48,493 nt of DNA from Chitinophagaceae bacterium. GTDB lineage: Bacteria > Bacteroidota > Bacteroidia > Chitinophagales > Chitinophagaceae. The notes under the pieces were generated by a model. That model worked only from the letters and a program-made list of their open reading frames with translations. It was not told where the DNA came from and ran no database searches. Below are positions 8,746 through 20,500 of this stretch, piece after piece. The stretch is from assembly GCA_947459295.1 (NCBI GenBank), contig CANHCY010000012.1:1-48493 (forward strand), given 5' to 3'. Both the position numbers and the translations under genes were made by a program. Each line of letters starts with the position of its first letter. Position 1 is the first letter of the stretch.

Positions 8746-10725
8746 ATGAAGAAGCCAGCTTCTATATTTTATTTTTGGGTATGCATGTGCTGGCTAATTG
8801 TAAACAGCTGCGCTAAAGACTTATCTTACGAAGATCAAGGAGGCATAAAAACAGCGCCCATTGCAGATGCAGGTAAAGACCAATCCATTGTTTTACCCAA
8901 CGATTCTGCTTTTGTTGACGGGGGTAAATCATACGACAAAAATGGAACCATTACTAATTATAGTTGGGTAAAATTAAGTGGGCCAGTTACATGCAATATT
9001 TTAGCAGCTGGCGCAAAAACTACATGGATCAAAAAACTAAGTGAGGGCTCCTACGTTTTTGAACTAACGGTGACCAATAATTTTAAACTAACTGCAAAAG
9101 ATACCATCACTGTTTATGTAGATAAAACAAAAATAGCTAGACCTCCTATTGCAGAAGCTGGGCCCGATCAAACAATCCAACTTCCTAACAACAAAATTAC
9201 ACTTGATGGTAGCGCTTCTTCTGATCCTGACAATGACATTAGTGATTATTTATGGACAAGAATTAAAGGCACAGGCAATGTAACCTATACTTCGCCAGCT
9301 AACGCCATAACAGATGTTTCCAAATTAACTGCAGGAGTTCATTTATTTGAACTTAGGGTTACGGATGCTACTGGACTTATGGATAGAGACACTGTTGCAG
9401 TCCAGGTAAATGAAGCACCTGGTGTTCCGCCTATTGCAAATGCAGGTCCCCATCAAAACATCCCTTACGATTTAACAAATTGCAGCACGAGTCCGGTTAT
9501 CATTCCTCTAACGGGGACAGAATCTTTCGATCCGGACGGCACTATTACAAAATACAATTGGCAAATAATTTTTCCACTCAATGCACCAATCGTAATAACA
9601 AATTCAAACAAAGCACAAGCATCTGTTACTGGGCTGCTAGCCGGAAAATATATGTTTGAACTCAGTGTCACAGACAATGATGGGAATGTAAAAAAAGATA
9701 CCACGCAATTAAATATTATAGCTACCAATAGGCAACTCATGCAGGCCAGGTTAACACCTGTTGGATCATTATCTGAAAAAAGAAAAGTTTCTGGTGTTGC
9801 TTTTTTAGGAAACAAAATATTTTTAGCGGGAGGAAGATATCCACCAGCTGGGCCCGGACCTAATTTTACTTCTAGAGTTGACATTTACGATATCGTTACA
9901 AAAGACTGGTCTACCACCGAGCTCAGTCAAAAAAAGTGGGGCGTTGCTGCTGCAGTTGCAGGCAACAAAGTATTTTTTGGAGGTGGCACTGCGCTGCAGG
10001 GCAATGCCTCACCTACTACAAGGGTAGACATGTATGATATTGTAGATCAAAAATGGAGTAGCACAGAACTACCCAAAGCTGGACAGTACACAGCAATAGC
10101 ACAGGGCAATAAAGTTTTATTTGCTGGCGGAACGGCCGTATACATGTATGACTATTTATCAGAAAAATGGACTACAAAAAATTTAAGTCAACCCAGGGTG
10201 AGTATCGCTGCAACAAGTGTTGGAGGAAGTATTTATTTATCGGGCGGAGCTTCCAGTAATATCGGCGGCGCTCCATTTAACAACATTGATATCTATGATC
10301 CAAAAACAAATAGCTGGAGCGTATCGAGTATGAGTAAAGCAAAATACGCACTCGCCTCTATTGGCTTAAGAGGAAGAGTATTATGGGCAGGAGGCATCAC
10401 CGATAAAGGCCTTACCAACGAAATAGAAATGCTTGATTTACTAGGCGGAAAAGGAACAACCTTTCACTGCTTGTTTCAGCCCGGATCTTTTAGTACTAAC
10501 AGCATGGGAAAACTTGGCAATTATGTTGTTTTCTTTCCAGATGGCGGTGACGATAAAACCAGATTTGACATTTACGATTCACTCAATGACAGATGGTACA
10601 TTGGCGTATTAGATAAAAAAATAGGCCCTGCCATTTTAATAACAGCAGGGACCGAATTATATGTTGTAGGCTCTTCTACTCCAGCTATCGATTATTACGA
10701 TCAGCTCTGGAAATTAGATTTTTAA
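8746..10725 (+). CDS. Surface lipoprotein with three PKD domains and a kelch-type propeller
   Basis: The 659-residue protein has a lipoprotein signal with the lipidated cysteine at residue 22 (LIVNSC). Three PKD/REJ-like domains follow (about 35-127, 132-222 and 228-325), each opening with a PIADAG/PIAEAGPDQ/PIANAGPHQ motif and containing SxDPDG-like turns. The C-terminal half (about 330-655) holds five to six kelch-type repeats with GG pairs followed by DIYD or MYDY and a Trp (KDWSTTEL, QKWSSTEL, NSWSVSSM), predicting a beta-propeller. No T9SS C-terminal domain is present, so it is probably anchored by lipid. Function is unknown; polysaccharide or protein binding is likely. Its stop overlaps the stop of the convergent TonB-dependent receptor. 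Confidence 0.85.
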   Translation: MKKPASIFYFWVCMCWLIVNSCAKDLSYEDQGGIKTAPIADAGKDQSIVLPNDSAFVDGGKSYDKNGTITNYSWVKLSGPVTCNILAAGAKTTWIKKLSEGSYVFELTVTNNFKLTAKDTITVYVDKTKIARPPIAEAGPDQTIQLPNNKITLDGSASSDPDNDISDYLWTRIKGTGNVTYTSPANAITDVSKLTAGVHLFELRVTDATGLMDRDTVAVQVNEAPGVPPIANAGPHQNIPYDLTNCSTSPVIIPLTGTESFDPDGTITKYNWQIIFPLNAPIVITNSNKAQASVTGLLAGKYMFELSVTDNDGNVKKDTTQLNIIATNRQLMQARLTPVGSLSEKRKVSGVAFLGNKIFLAGGRYPPAGPGPNFTSRVDIYDIVTKDWSTTELSQKKWGVAAAVAGNKVFFGGGTALQGNASPTTRVDMYDIVDQKWSSTELPKAGQYTAIAQGNKVLFAGGTAVYMYDYLSEKWTTKNLSQPRVSIAATSVGGSIYLSGGASSNIGGAPFNNIDIYDPKTNSWSVSSMSKAKYALASIGLRGRVLWAGGITDKGLTNEIEMLDLLGGKGTTFHCLFQPGSFSTNSMGKLGNYVVFFPDGGDDKTRFDIYDSLNDRWYIGVLDKKIGPAILITAGTELYVVGSSTPAIDYYDQLWKLDF

Positions 10726-13151
10726 AATTCAATAATCAGTCCAATACTTGGCAGTATGGTTGATTGTGAATTTTTCAAATAAACTGGAATGGCATTACTG
10801 CCATCAGGCATTAAAGGTTTTCCATCAGAAGTTACAAAAGCAGTATTTGCTTCATTTCTTTTAAAGGTATACAGGTCAGCTTCTTTGGCTTCTGAACCAT
10901 AAAAGTTGGTGATATCAATATAAAAATCAAGTGTTGTTTTCTTGAAATTCCATTTTTTATCAATTCTAATATCGGCAGCATTAAATGCAGATAGACGCAT
11001 CGAATTGATTCGTGAAAAATCAAAAACACCGGATCCAATTGTCAAATAGTTGGCTCTACTAGTAGGTTCATCATAAGGTGTGTATGGTGCAGCACCTTGG
11101 TATCTATATTTTAAGCCAATTTCCCAGTTTTTTTGAAGCTTATACCCTGCAGTCATACTAATAAGCTGGCGATTGTCCCAACTTGCTGGTACAAATTTGT
11201 TATCTAGTCCTGTAAACTCACTTCTATAAAATGTATAACTAAATACACCAAAAAAGTTTTTAGTTAATTTTTGTTGTGCAAATAGTTCAAAACCATAAGC
11301 ACGCCCTTTACCAATTTGCGCAATGGGCTCATTACCAATGGCACCAAACTCTAACCCTTTGTTTGCAATACTGATGCCATCATTAATACTTACCGGATAA
11401 TTACCATAGGCCTTATAAAATCCCTCTACAGTAATTCTAGTTGTATTTTTTGGCAAATATTCTAAACCTGCCACATAATGTGTAGCCTTGATATATTTTC
11501 CTGGATTGGTTTTTTCTCCCGTATTATTATTGCTAAAATTTAATTGCGTGTAAGTAGGCAGGCGGTAATAAATACCATAACTAGCATTTAAACGAAGCAC
11601 GTCCGAAATAGCTAAACTAGCACTCAATCTTGGACTCAACTGCTTTAATGGATTGGATTCACTATTGCTTAAACTGTTTGCATCCATACGGAGGCCACCA
11701 CTAAGCGATAGCTTATCATTTAATACGCGGGTACCAATTTGAGCAAATCCACCATAGCGGAAAAAATTAGTATTGGTATTACTATTGATCGTAAGTGCAG
11801 GCACTGTAGGGCTTATAGATTTTCTTAATACCTGGTAAAAAATATTATCAAAACGAATCAATTGACCTGTGAGACCATAACTTAAGGTAACGTTATCGTA
11901 GTTCTTTGTTACATCCCATCTAATTTTACTTTCTGCTTCAATACTTTTTATTTTTAGTGTGCGCTGTTGCTCAATAGGATTTTTGTTGTCTTCAAATTTA
12001 TTAGCCTGATTGTCTAAAAAATTTCGGCTGATACTTAAATTCCAAAAACCTTTTGGTATAATTTTTTTAATGGTAGCACCAATGGTATAGCTATTTTGAT
12101 CAATGGTAGGACTATTGCCTAATACATACTGATTTTCGGCAGTTAAACTATCAGGTGTAATAAATTTAAACCTGTCAATAGCGCCAACACCAAGGAGCGT
12201 CAATGTTGTTTTATCGTTGATTCGAGTGGTTGTTTTAAACTGAAAATCGGAGTAGTTTGGTAAAAAAGACCAGTTGAGTAAATTAGCTAGTATCCCTAAA
12301 CTACTTTTACGAGCAGACGCTACAAAAGTTGTTTTTTTAGACATAGGTCCATCTAGTGTAAGCACACTTTCTGTTAAACTCAGTCTGATATTTCCCTGAA
12401 ATTTATTTGGGTTTCCGTTTTTTTGCTTGAACTGAAATACACTACTTAGTGCATTATCATATTTAGCATCAAAGGCAGAAGTACTTAATCTTACATCCTC
12501 AATTAAAAGAACATTTAAAATTCCTGCCGGCCCTCCACCACTTCCCTGCGTTCCAAAGTGATTGATAATGGGAATTTCTATACCATCTAAATAAAAGACG
12601 TTCTCACTTGGCGCTCCACCTCTAATAATTATATCATTTCTGAATGTTCCACCGGCCGCACCCCCTCCTACACCAGGCAGCGATTGTATCACTCTACTAA
12701 TGTCAAAAAAACCACCCGGATTGTTTTTAATATCTTCCGTAGTCAAACGCTGAATACTGAGTGGACTTTCTAGCGTTGCCGCTTTAGCTGAACTACGCCT
12801 GCTGGTTACGGTAACATTTGATAATTGATTAATAAGCTCTTCAACTTCTATTTGAATATTATTTTCATTACCAGTAGTTACGGGGATATTATTGAGCTGC
12901 TTTGTTTTGAAACCAACACCAGAAACTTCTAAGGTATAGGCACCCGGCTTTAGCTGCGAAAATCTAAAATTTCCAAGACTATCAGAAACCGTTTTAGTAT
13001 TTCCAGGAATTACCTGAACCGTTAAACCAGGCACAATTTGCTGTGTTTTTTTACTGTAAATAGTACCACTCAATTTTCCAGTGGTTTGCCCTAAAACAAA
13101 AAGAGGGCCAAATAAAAGGACAAAAAAGGCTAATTTTTGTGCAATTTTCAT
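10722..13151 (-). CDS. TonB-dependent receptor with N-terminal carboxypeptidase-regulatory-like domain
   Basis: This 809-residue outer-membrane receptor has a signal peptide (MKIAQKLAFFVLLFGPLFVLGQ). A CarboxypepD_reg-like domain follows (about 24-100: GKLSGTIYSKKTQQIVPGL, then LKPGAYTLEVSGVGFKT). The plug domain comes next (IQRLTTEDIKNNPGGFFDISRVIQ... IIIRGGAPSENVFYLDGIEIP), then a long beta-barrel ending in a terminal Phe (GLIIEF) typical of the outer-membrane insertion signal. It should import a TonB-dependent ligand that the sequence does not identify. No SusD partner is adjacent, so a glycan role is not supported by context. The ATG at 13151 was chosen because upstream in-frame Met codons would bury the signal peptide. 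Confidence 0.92.
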   Translation of the reverse strand: MKIAQKLAFFVLLFGPLFVLGQTTGKLSGTIYSKKTQQIVPGLTVQVIPGNTKTVSDSLGNFRFSQLKPGAYTLEVSGVGFKTKQLNNIPVTTGNENNIQIEVEELINQLSNVTVTSRRSSAKAATLESPLSIQRLTTEDIKNNPGGFFDISRVIQSLPGVGGGAAGGTFRNDIIIRGGAPSENVFYLDGIEIPIINHFGTQGSGGGPAGILNVLLIEDVRLSTSAFDAKYDNALSSVFQFKQKNGNPNKFQGNIRLSLTESVLTLDGPMSKKTTFVASARKSSLGILANLLNWSFLPNYSDFQFKTTTRINDKTTLTLLGVGAIDRFKFITPDSLTAENQYVLGNSPTIDQNSYTIGATIKKIIPKGFWNLSISRNFLDNQANKFEDNKNPIEQQRTLKIKSIEAESKIRWDVTKNYDNVTLSYGLTGQLIRFDNIFYQVLRKSISPTVPALTINSNTNTNFFRYGGFAQIGTRVLNDKLSLSGGLRMDANSLSNSESNPLKQLSPRLSASLAISDVLRLNASYGIYYRLPTYTQLNFSNNNTGEKTNPGKYIKATHYVAGLEYLPKNTTRITVEGFYKAYGNYPVSINDGISIANKGLEFGAIGNEPIAQIGKGRAYGFELFAQQKLTKNFFGVFSYTFYRSEFTGLDNKFVPASWDNRQLISMTAGYKLQKNWEIGLKYRYQGAAPYTPYDEPTSRANYLTIGSGVFDFSRINSMRLSAFNAADIRIDKKWNFKKTTLDFYIDITNFYGSEAKEADLYTFKRNEANTAFVTSDGKPLMPDGSNAIPVYLKNSQSTILPSIGLIIEF

Positions 13152-13442
13152 ATTTCGATGCTTTAAAGATGTTAAACAAACGACTTCCATAAATGTTTGC
13201 CGAAAGCTAACATTTTGCAACTTTTTGGTTAATTCGACCTAATACATGCAATTTTTATATAATGCATGGGGCAAATTCGTACTATTTCTAGTGTATTTAT
13301 ACTTAAATTAGACTTAAATCGGCTATTTTTAATGCCAAGAAATTGAACTGCTAGCTATCTATCCCCTCCAGCCGGTCTAGTTTCAATTATTTGTTTGGGC
13401 AATGTCTGTGGATGGACAACCCAAAACAAAAAAAAAGTAAGT
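13152..13442. other. Divergent intergenic region, no gene seen
   Basis: These 291 bases separate the TonB-dependent receptor (minus) from the second PorP/SprF gene (plus) and must hold both promoters. Near matches to the TAnnTTTG box exist on both strands (TATTTTTA near 13323 on plus; TAGCTTTC near 13200 on minus), but no well-spaced -33 partner was found. No RNA gene, long hairpin or conserved reading frame was recognised. Confidence 0.4.
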
Positions 13443-14489
13443 ATGAATAAACCTATCAAGTTCCCCCACTTGAAGCAGTATTGCTTTGCATTTATTGTAT
13501 TGAGTTTCAAATTTGCCAATGCGCAAATGATTCCATTTACGCAGAACTATTCGGCCCCCTTAATGGTCAATCCTGCAACCAATGGTTTATTTAATGGACG
13601 TGCAAGTATTCAATCCAATTTTAAAAGTCAGTGGGGCAATGTAGCCTACCCTTATGTTACTGGGGTGTTTAATGGAGAGGTAAGAATACTAGATAATTTT
13701 ATTGGCGCAAACGATATAGCTGCCGTTGGAATACTTGCAGTATATGATAAGTCAAATGATGGAGGATTTAAGCAAACACAAATAGGTGGAAACTTTGCAT
13801 TTCATAAAGCCATTGACCAATCCGGAAGTTTACGTATTGGATTTGGTGGTCAAATGAGCTACCGTTCTTACTTGCTAGATTATACCAAATTAACTTTCCA
13901 ATCCCAATTTGCCCCATACATTGGATATAATAGTAGCATACCAAGTGGCGAGGGTTTTGGTTTTTCATCCAATATATTTGACTATAGTGCTGGTCTTCTC
14001 TTATCCTACTTAGAACAAGATTTTAGTTATTACATTGGCGTTGCAGGCTCTCACTTAAATAGACCTACAAGCAACAACAACAATCTTTCATTCAGCATAC
14101 CTCCAGGCCTAACTGCGCATGGGGGCATTTCATTAAGTGACAAAAATGAAAACCGCTTGTATGGCTCATTTGCACATACGAGATCTGAAGCAAGCAATTT
14201 TACAACACTTGGAATCGTGTATGGCCGAAACATTAATGGCTACATAGATGAAGATGGAGATGAATTTCAAATTGGCGCTTTCATGCGTTTCAAAGATTCA
14301 TTTGCTCCTTACGTTGGATATAAAAAAGGAAACTTATCAGTGGGCTTAAACTATGACATTACCACGTCGGAGTTAAGGCTTGCTAGAGCAGGCGCAGGTT
14401 CGTTAGAATTAAATTTAAAAATGATGTTGTTTGACGATCCAAACAATGATCAATTAAGGAAATTAAAGTGCCGATTTATCCTGTGGTAA
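13443..14489 (+). CDS. PorP/SprF-family type IX secretion system outer-membrane protein
   Basis: The product is 348 residues with a signal peptide ending FANAQ, then the family motif MIPFTQNYSAPLMVNPATNG. The remainder is barrel-like (YPYVTGVFNGEVRI, LRIGFGGQMSY, FAPYVGYKKGNLSVGLNYD). It is about the same length as the first PorP/SprF protein and keeps the same closing motif (YVGY...G.SYD/LNYD), but overall identity looks low. The ATG at 13443 fits the signal peptide; an upstream TTG at 13395 would add a polar extension. The giant adhesin starts 47 bp downstream on the same strand with no terminator between, so this protein probably serves that adhesin (inference from SprB/SprF). Confidence 0.88.
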   Translation: MNKPIKFPHLKQYCFAFIVLSFKFANAQMIPFTQNYSAPLMVNPATNGLFNGRASIQSNFKSQWGNVAYPYVTGVFNGEVRILDNFIGANDIAAVGILAVYDKSNDGGFKQTQIGGNFAFHKAIDQSGSLRIGFGGQMSYRSYLLDYTKLTFQSQFAPYIGYNSSIPSGEGFGFSSNIFDYSAGLLLSYLEQDFSYYIGVAGSHLNRPTSNNNNLSFSIPPGLTAHGGISLSDKNENRLYGSFAHTRSEASNFTTLGIVYGRNINGYIDEDGDEFQIGAFMRFKDSFAPYVGYKKGNLSVGLNYDITTSELRLARAGAGSLELNLKMMLFDDPNNDQLRKLKCRFILW

Positions 14490-14536
14490 TTGACCCCACA
14501 TCAAAATAATTATTTAAGAAATTAATATAGTGCTGA

Positions 14537-17500
14537 ATGAAAAAGACATTACAAAAGTCTAGTTTATTAATTATTGGAATGCTGATTTCATTGTTTGCTT
14601 TTACGCAAACAACCCCAAGCCCGGTATTGAATTTTCAGTCAATACCTTCAGGCCCTTATGGTAAGGGATCTTCTATTGCTGTATTATTTAAACCTGAAGG
14701 TGTCATTCCAAGAGGAAGTTCGTTTAATTTGTATCTATCAGAATCTGATGGAACATTTCAAGTTGGAAAGGCTGCAATAGGAACAATAAATTCTCACTAC
14801 ACAACATACATCAATGGCCTAATCCCAAGCAATGCGATTGCAGGTAATAATTACAAATTAAAAGTTGAAATTGTAATACCAGGCTCTCCGATTGTTTCAC
14901 AGGAAATTCCAAATTTCACAATTACGATTCAGGATAAACTAGGGTCCAATGGTGATTCAAATGGCGATTTTCTAGTTCCAACAAATGCTACTGGCGGTTC
15001 AACAATTTACCTTAGAGATAATACTTTAAAATACTACGGTTTTTCAAATTGTCTTCCAAATACTACAACAAAATTAAACTTATTCAATAAAACAGGACTA
15101 AGTGTAACCTGGACTTCAAAAAACGAATTTGACTATACAAACATTACGCCTGGGCCTTCATTTTCTGCTGATCCATTCGCACAAACAGCCACACTCGCTG
15201 CTAATGCTAACATAGAGATAACACAAACATTAAAAAAAGTACATTACAGATTCTTTCAACAAGCAACGGACGCAAGTCAAGCAAATACAATTTCAACAAA
15301 AGCATTTTACTTCATTAATAACCAATTATCTGCACCTTTTTCAGTTGTATCAAATACAATTTGCTATGAACCTAATCAAGCTGGCGCATTCTCGTTTAAG
15401 GTAGACATAGATAGCACCCGAGAAGGTAGTGCTTTCTTCAATTTTCCAGCTGCTTCTTATACCTCTAGATGGGACGATAATACTCCAAATGAAATAAATG
15501 CAATACGTACAATTATTTTTCAAAATGGACTATTAAACCACAACTATAGCAGAAGTTCATGTGGCGAAAAAGTGGATAGAGGTATTGGTCAAGTAACCTA
15601 TAATTCATTTGGGCCTAGTATGACAGCAACCCACATTACAGGATGTACAACAGCTCCAGTGGAAGTTATTACCCCAGTTCAAATATTTCCTAAACCAAAA
15701 TTAGATTTTACAGCGCCTGAAAAAGCCTGTTTAGGAGCAAATGTAACTTTTACAAATACTTCAAACTTGGGTCTACAAGGCAGCACAACAGTAGATGGAT
15801 GTACTGAGCCAAATATAACATTTGAGTGGTTCGTAGACGGTGTGAAGGTTGCTAGTACTAGAAATTTAACCCTGAATAACTTAACTGTTGGAACGCACAG
15901 AATTGTCTTATCACCTGTGATAGGATCTGGCATTGCACTAACATGTGAACCAGAAGTTGTTGCAAAAAATATTTGCATAGAATCAATTCCTCCAAATACT
16001 GCAAAATTCGCATTAATAAATACTGACAATGCTAGATATGCAGATACCTCGTTTTGCCCAAACAATAGTTCATTTAGTGTAATCAATCAATCAGGGACGC
16101 TATCATCAGGAAGTTATTGTAGTACCTTAAATTATAATTGGAAATTAACAGGACCTGCCGGCTTTACCGAAATTACAAGCACTGTAACATCATCTACACC
16201 AAACTTCACAGTTCCTAGTCTTACAATAAAAGGGAACTATACACTAACGCTAACAATTTCAAACCCTTGCGGTACTTCAAATGCTTATACAAGAATCATA
16301 ACGGTACTAGAAAGGCCAGCAATCACATCACAACCTACCAATAAAACTGTTTGTGATGGACTTAACACTACTTTTTCTGCAGTTGCTGTAGGCTCTAATC
16401 TAACTTATAAATGGCAGGTATTAACAACTGCTAACGGAGCGACATATACTGATGTTACAAATACCGGTGTGTATACTGGTGCAACAACAGCATCTTTAAA
16501 TATTACAGGCGCGACGACTAGCATGAACGGTTATAAATATAAATTAGTTATTAGCGGTAGCTGTACGCCAGATGTAACTTCAAACGAAGTAACACTAACC
16601 GTCAATCCAAGACCCACAAGTGTAATTAGCGGATCAACTACTGTATGTGCAAATACGCCAGCTACTATTTCAATTGCACTAACAGGAACAGCTCCTTGGA
16701 ACATAACTTATTCCGATGGAACCACATCTACATCTGTAACAACAAGTTCTTCTACCTATACATTTACCGTTGCCTTAGCAACAACCAAAACCTATACGGT
16801 TACTTCCTTGACAGATGCAAATTGTACAGCAGTTGCAGGAGATAGAACAGGATCTGCAATTATTACTGTTAACCCATTACCAACAATTTCTGGAACACTT
16901 AATGCTTGCCTTGGAAGTACTACGCAGTTATCAGGTTCGGCAACTGCAAACGCAACAACACCATGGTCATCTGCATCAACAGGAGTTGCAACAATTAGTA
17001 ATACAGGACTTGTTACCGGAGTTAGCTCAGGAACATCTGTTATAACTTATACAAATAGTAATGGATGTATAATAACTGCAACTGTTACCATAAATCCATT
17101 ACCAACCGTTAGTATACCAAACACAACCCAATCATTGTGTTTAAATTTAACACCGCCAAGCATTACAACGCTAACACCAACAACCTTTACAACAATTAGT
17201 TCGTACCGTTGGTTTAGCAATCCTACTGCATCAAATACAGGTGGCACTCAAGTAGCTACAACAAGTACATTTACCCCACCTAATACAAACGCTGGTGAAT
17301 TATTTTATTACCTAACTGTAACAAATAACAACGGATGTGTTGCAACAAGTAATGTATCAGGTAGCATTAAAGTATACGGCAAACCTACAATAACTGCATT
17401 ACCAACTACAACAAGCTATTGTATTAACGCACCTGCTGCAACATTAACACCTACCATTACAAACGGCGGTTATGGCACATTAAACTATCAGTGGTACAGC

Positions 17501-20500
17501 AATACAACGGCATCTACTTCAGGAGCAACACTTATTGCTAACGAAACCAATGCAACTTTTACACCGCCAACAACTGCAGCTGGTGTTAAATATTATTATG
17601 TAGTAGTTACCAATGGTGGTCCTACCTCATCTTCTGAGTGCAATACAGCTACTTCAGGTTATGCAGAAATAAAAGTATATGCAAGACCAACCATTCCAAC
17701 TGATCCAGTTTCTGCAACTTATTGCGCTGGCGCCACCCCTGTAGCTTTAACAGTTCCTAATGCAACAAATGGCGGATATGGATCTACAACTTATCAATGG
17801 TATTCTAATACCACCTCATCAACAACTGGTGGAACATTAATTGGATCAGCAGCTACATACACACCAAATATTAGTAGCGCAGGTACCACCTATTATTATG
17901 TGAATATTAATAATGGTGGAACAGGCGGTGCAAGCGGATGCAATAATTTAAATTCTGCCATTGCAACCATTACCGTACATCCTTTACCTGTAATAACATC
18001 TGCCACTTTTGCTACACAGAGTTTATGTATTAGTAGTACCGCAACAAGTATGACTGCTTCTGCAACTACTTCAACTGGAACCATTACAAGCTACCAGTGG
18101 TTTAGTAATGCTAACGCTTCAAATACGGGCGGAATATTAATAACCGGAGAAACAAACGCAACATTTACACCACCAACAAACGCAACAGGTACAACCTATT
18201 ATTATTGTGAAGTAACCAATAGCTGGGGCTGTAAAGCCACAACCGCGGTATCTGGCGCAATAAAAGTTTATTCCGCTGCAACAATAAGTGCTCAACCTGT
18301 AGCTGCAGATTATTGCGTATCCCCTTCTGCACAAGCAACATTACTGAGCGTAACCGCTGCAACGAATGCACCCGGTTCGCTTATATATCAATGGTATAGT
18401 AATACCAATAATTCAAATAGCGGAGGAACACAAATTAGCGGTGCATCAAATGCAACGTATAGACCTGCTATCACTGCTGCAGGTGCAACATATTATTATG
18501 TAGAAGTTGGCAATAACGGGCCTGCAGGTTGTGCTACAACCAAATCCAATGCAACTTTAATTAATGTATTTAGTACCCCAATTATAAACACAAATGTTGT
18601 TTCATCAAATTATTGCAAAGATGCTAATGCAAATGCAATAAGTGTTACAGCTAGCAGCCCAGTTGGCGCACTCACTTATCAATGGTATGAAAATACAACT
18701 GCAAGCAATTCAAACGGCACAATTATTAATAATGCAAATAGTGCAACTTATACACCATCAACAACCACAGTTGGCACAAAACATTATTATGTTGTTATTA
18801 CAAATGGAGGTCCAACAAATACATGTAATACTGCCACATCTGGCATTGCAACTATAAATGTATTCGCCCCACCTACAATTACTTCAGATCCTGTTAGTGC
18901 AACATACTGTAAAGACAATACTGTTACAGCACTTACGGTTGGCGGTGCAACAACAGGCGGCTTAGGTACTTTAACCTATCAGTGGTTTAGCAATACGACA
19001 AACACCAATAGCGGCGGAACTACTATCACAAATACCACTGCAACTTATACCCCATTAAGTACAAATCCAGGTACTTATTATTATTATGTAGAAGTAAGAA
19101 ATGGTGCAACAGGTGGAGCAACAGCATGTAATACAAGACCTTCAAATGTTGCAACAATCACCATACATCCATTACCAGTTTCAACATCAACATTTGCAAC
19201 TGAAAGCCTGTGTATTAGTAGTACTGCTTCAAGCATGACTGCTTCTGCAACAACAGCTACAGGAACTATCGCAAGTTATCAATGGTATAGCAATACTGCA
19301 TCTTCCTATGCAAATGGTACGCTAATAAATGGTGCAACAAATGCTACTTTTACACCTCCTACATCAACAACTGGCACAACCTATTACTTCTGCGAAATCA
19401 CAAACAGCTGGGGTTGTTCTACAAGAACTGCAATTTCTGGCGCTATAAATGTATATGCAGCACCAGTTATAACAACTCAACCCACAGGCGCTACTTATTG
19501 TCAAAATATAAGTGCAACTGCTTTAAGTGTAACTGCAACTGCTGGCGGATTAGGTACGCCAAACTATCAGTGGTATAGCAATACTACAAATAGCAATTCC
19601 GGCGGCACTCTTTTAACAGGCGCCACAAGTGCTACTTACACGCCTTCAACTTCAACAGTTGGTACAACCTATTATTATGTAGTTATCAATAATGGTGGAG
19701 GTGCAGCCGGATGTAGCTTACTATCGTCAAATGCTGTCGCAATAGTCGTAAATGATTTGCCAGTTATCAATGCGTTTGCCCTTGGCACACAAACACTTTG
19801 TTTGAACGCTACCCCAAGTAATTTAAGTGTTACAGCATCAACTGCTACTGGAACAATCTCTGCAACAGGATATCAATGGTATACCAATACAACAAACAGT
19901 ACATCAGGTGCATCGCTTATTACGGGAGCCAATACTAGTACTTACACACCGCCAACAAATCTTGCAGGTACTAAATATTATTTTGCAGTAATTAATAATT
20001 CATTTAATTGTACTACTACAACAATTGTATCTGGTGCAATAAACGTTAACCCATTACCTACAATTTCAAGTCAACCATCACAAAACATACAAACAAAATG
20101 TTTAAACGAAACATTTACAGCCTTATCTGTAACTGCAACAGCAGGTAGTGGATCTATATTGAAATATGAATGGTATAGCAATACAACTAATAGTACAACA
20201 GGTGGTACACTTGTTGCAACCAACTCAACAAATGCATTAACAAATAGCTATACACCATTATCCTCTAGCCCAGGGATTTTATATTACTATGTGATTGTTT
20301 ACAATACAAATGGATGTCAAATTACAAGTGCTATTTCTGCACCATTTACAGTAAATGATTTGCCAAGCATTAGTGTACAACCTTCAACCAGTAATCAAAC
20401 AGCTTGTTTAAATACACCAACCACAAATTTAACAGTGAGTGCAAGCCCAGGTAGTGGAAGCATTAGTAATTACACATGGTACCGTACAAGTAGCTTGAGC

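Noticed and set aside
16645..18857. Several open frames of 60-76 codons on both strands inside the giant adhesin gene.
   Set aside because: They are side effects of biased Thr/Asn/Ala codon repeats. They lack start signals and their sequences are low-complexity shadows of the true frame.
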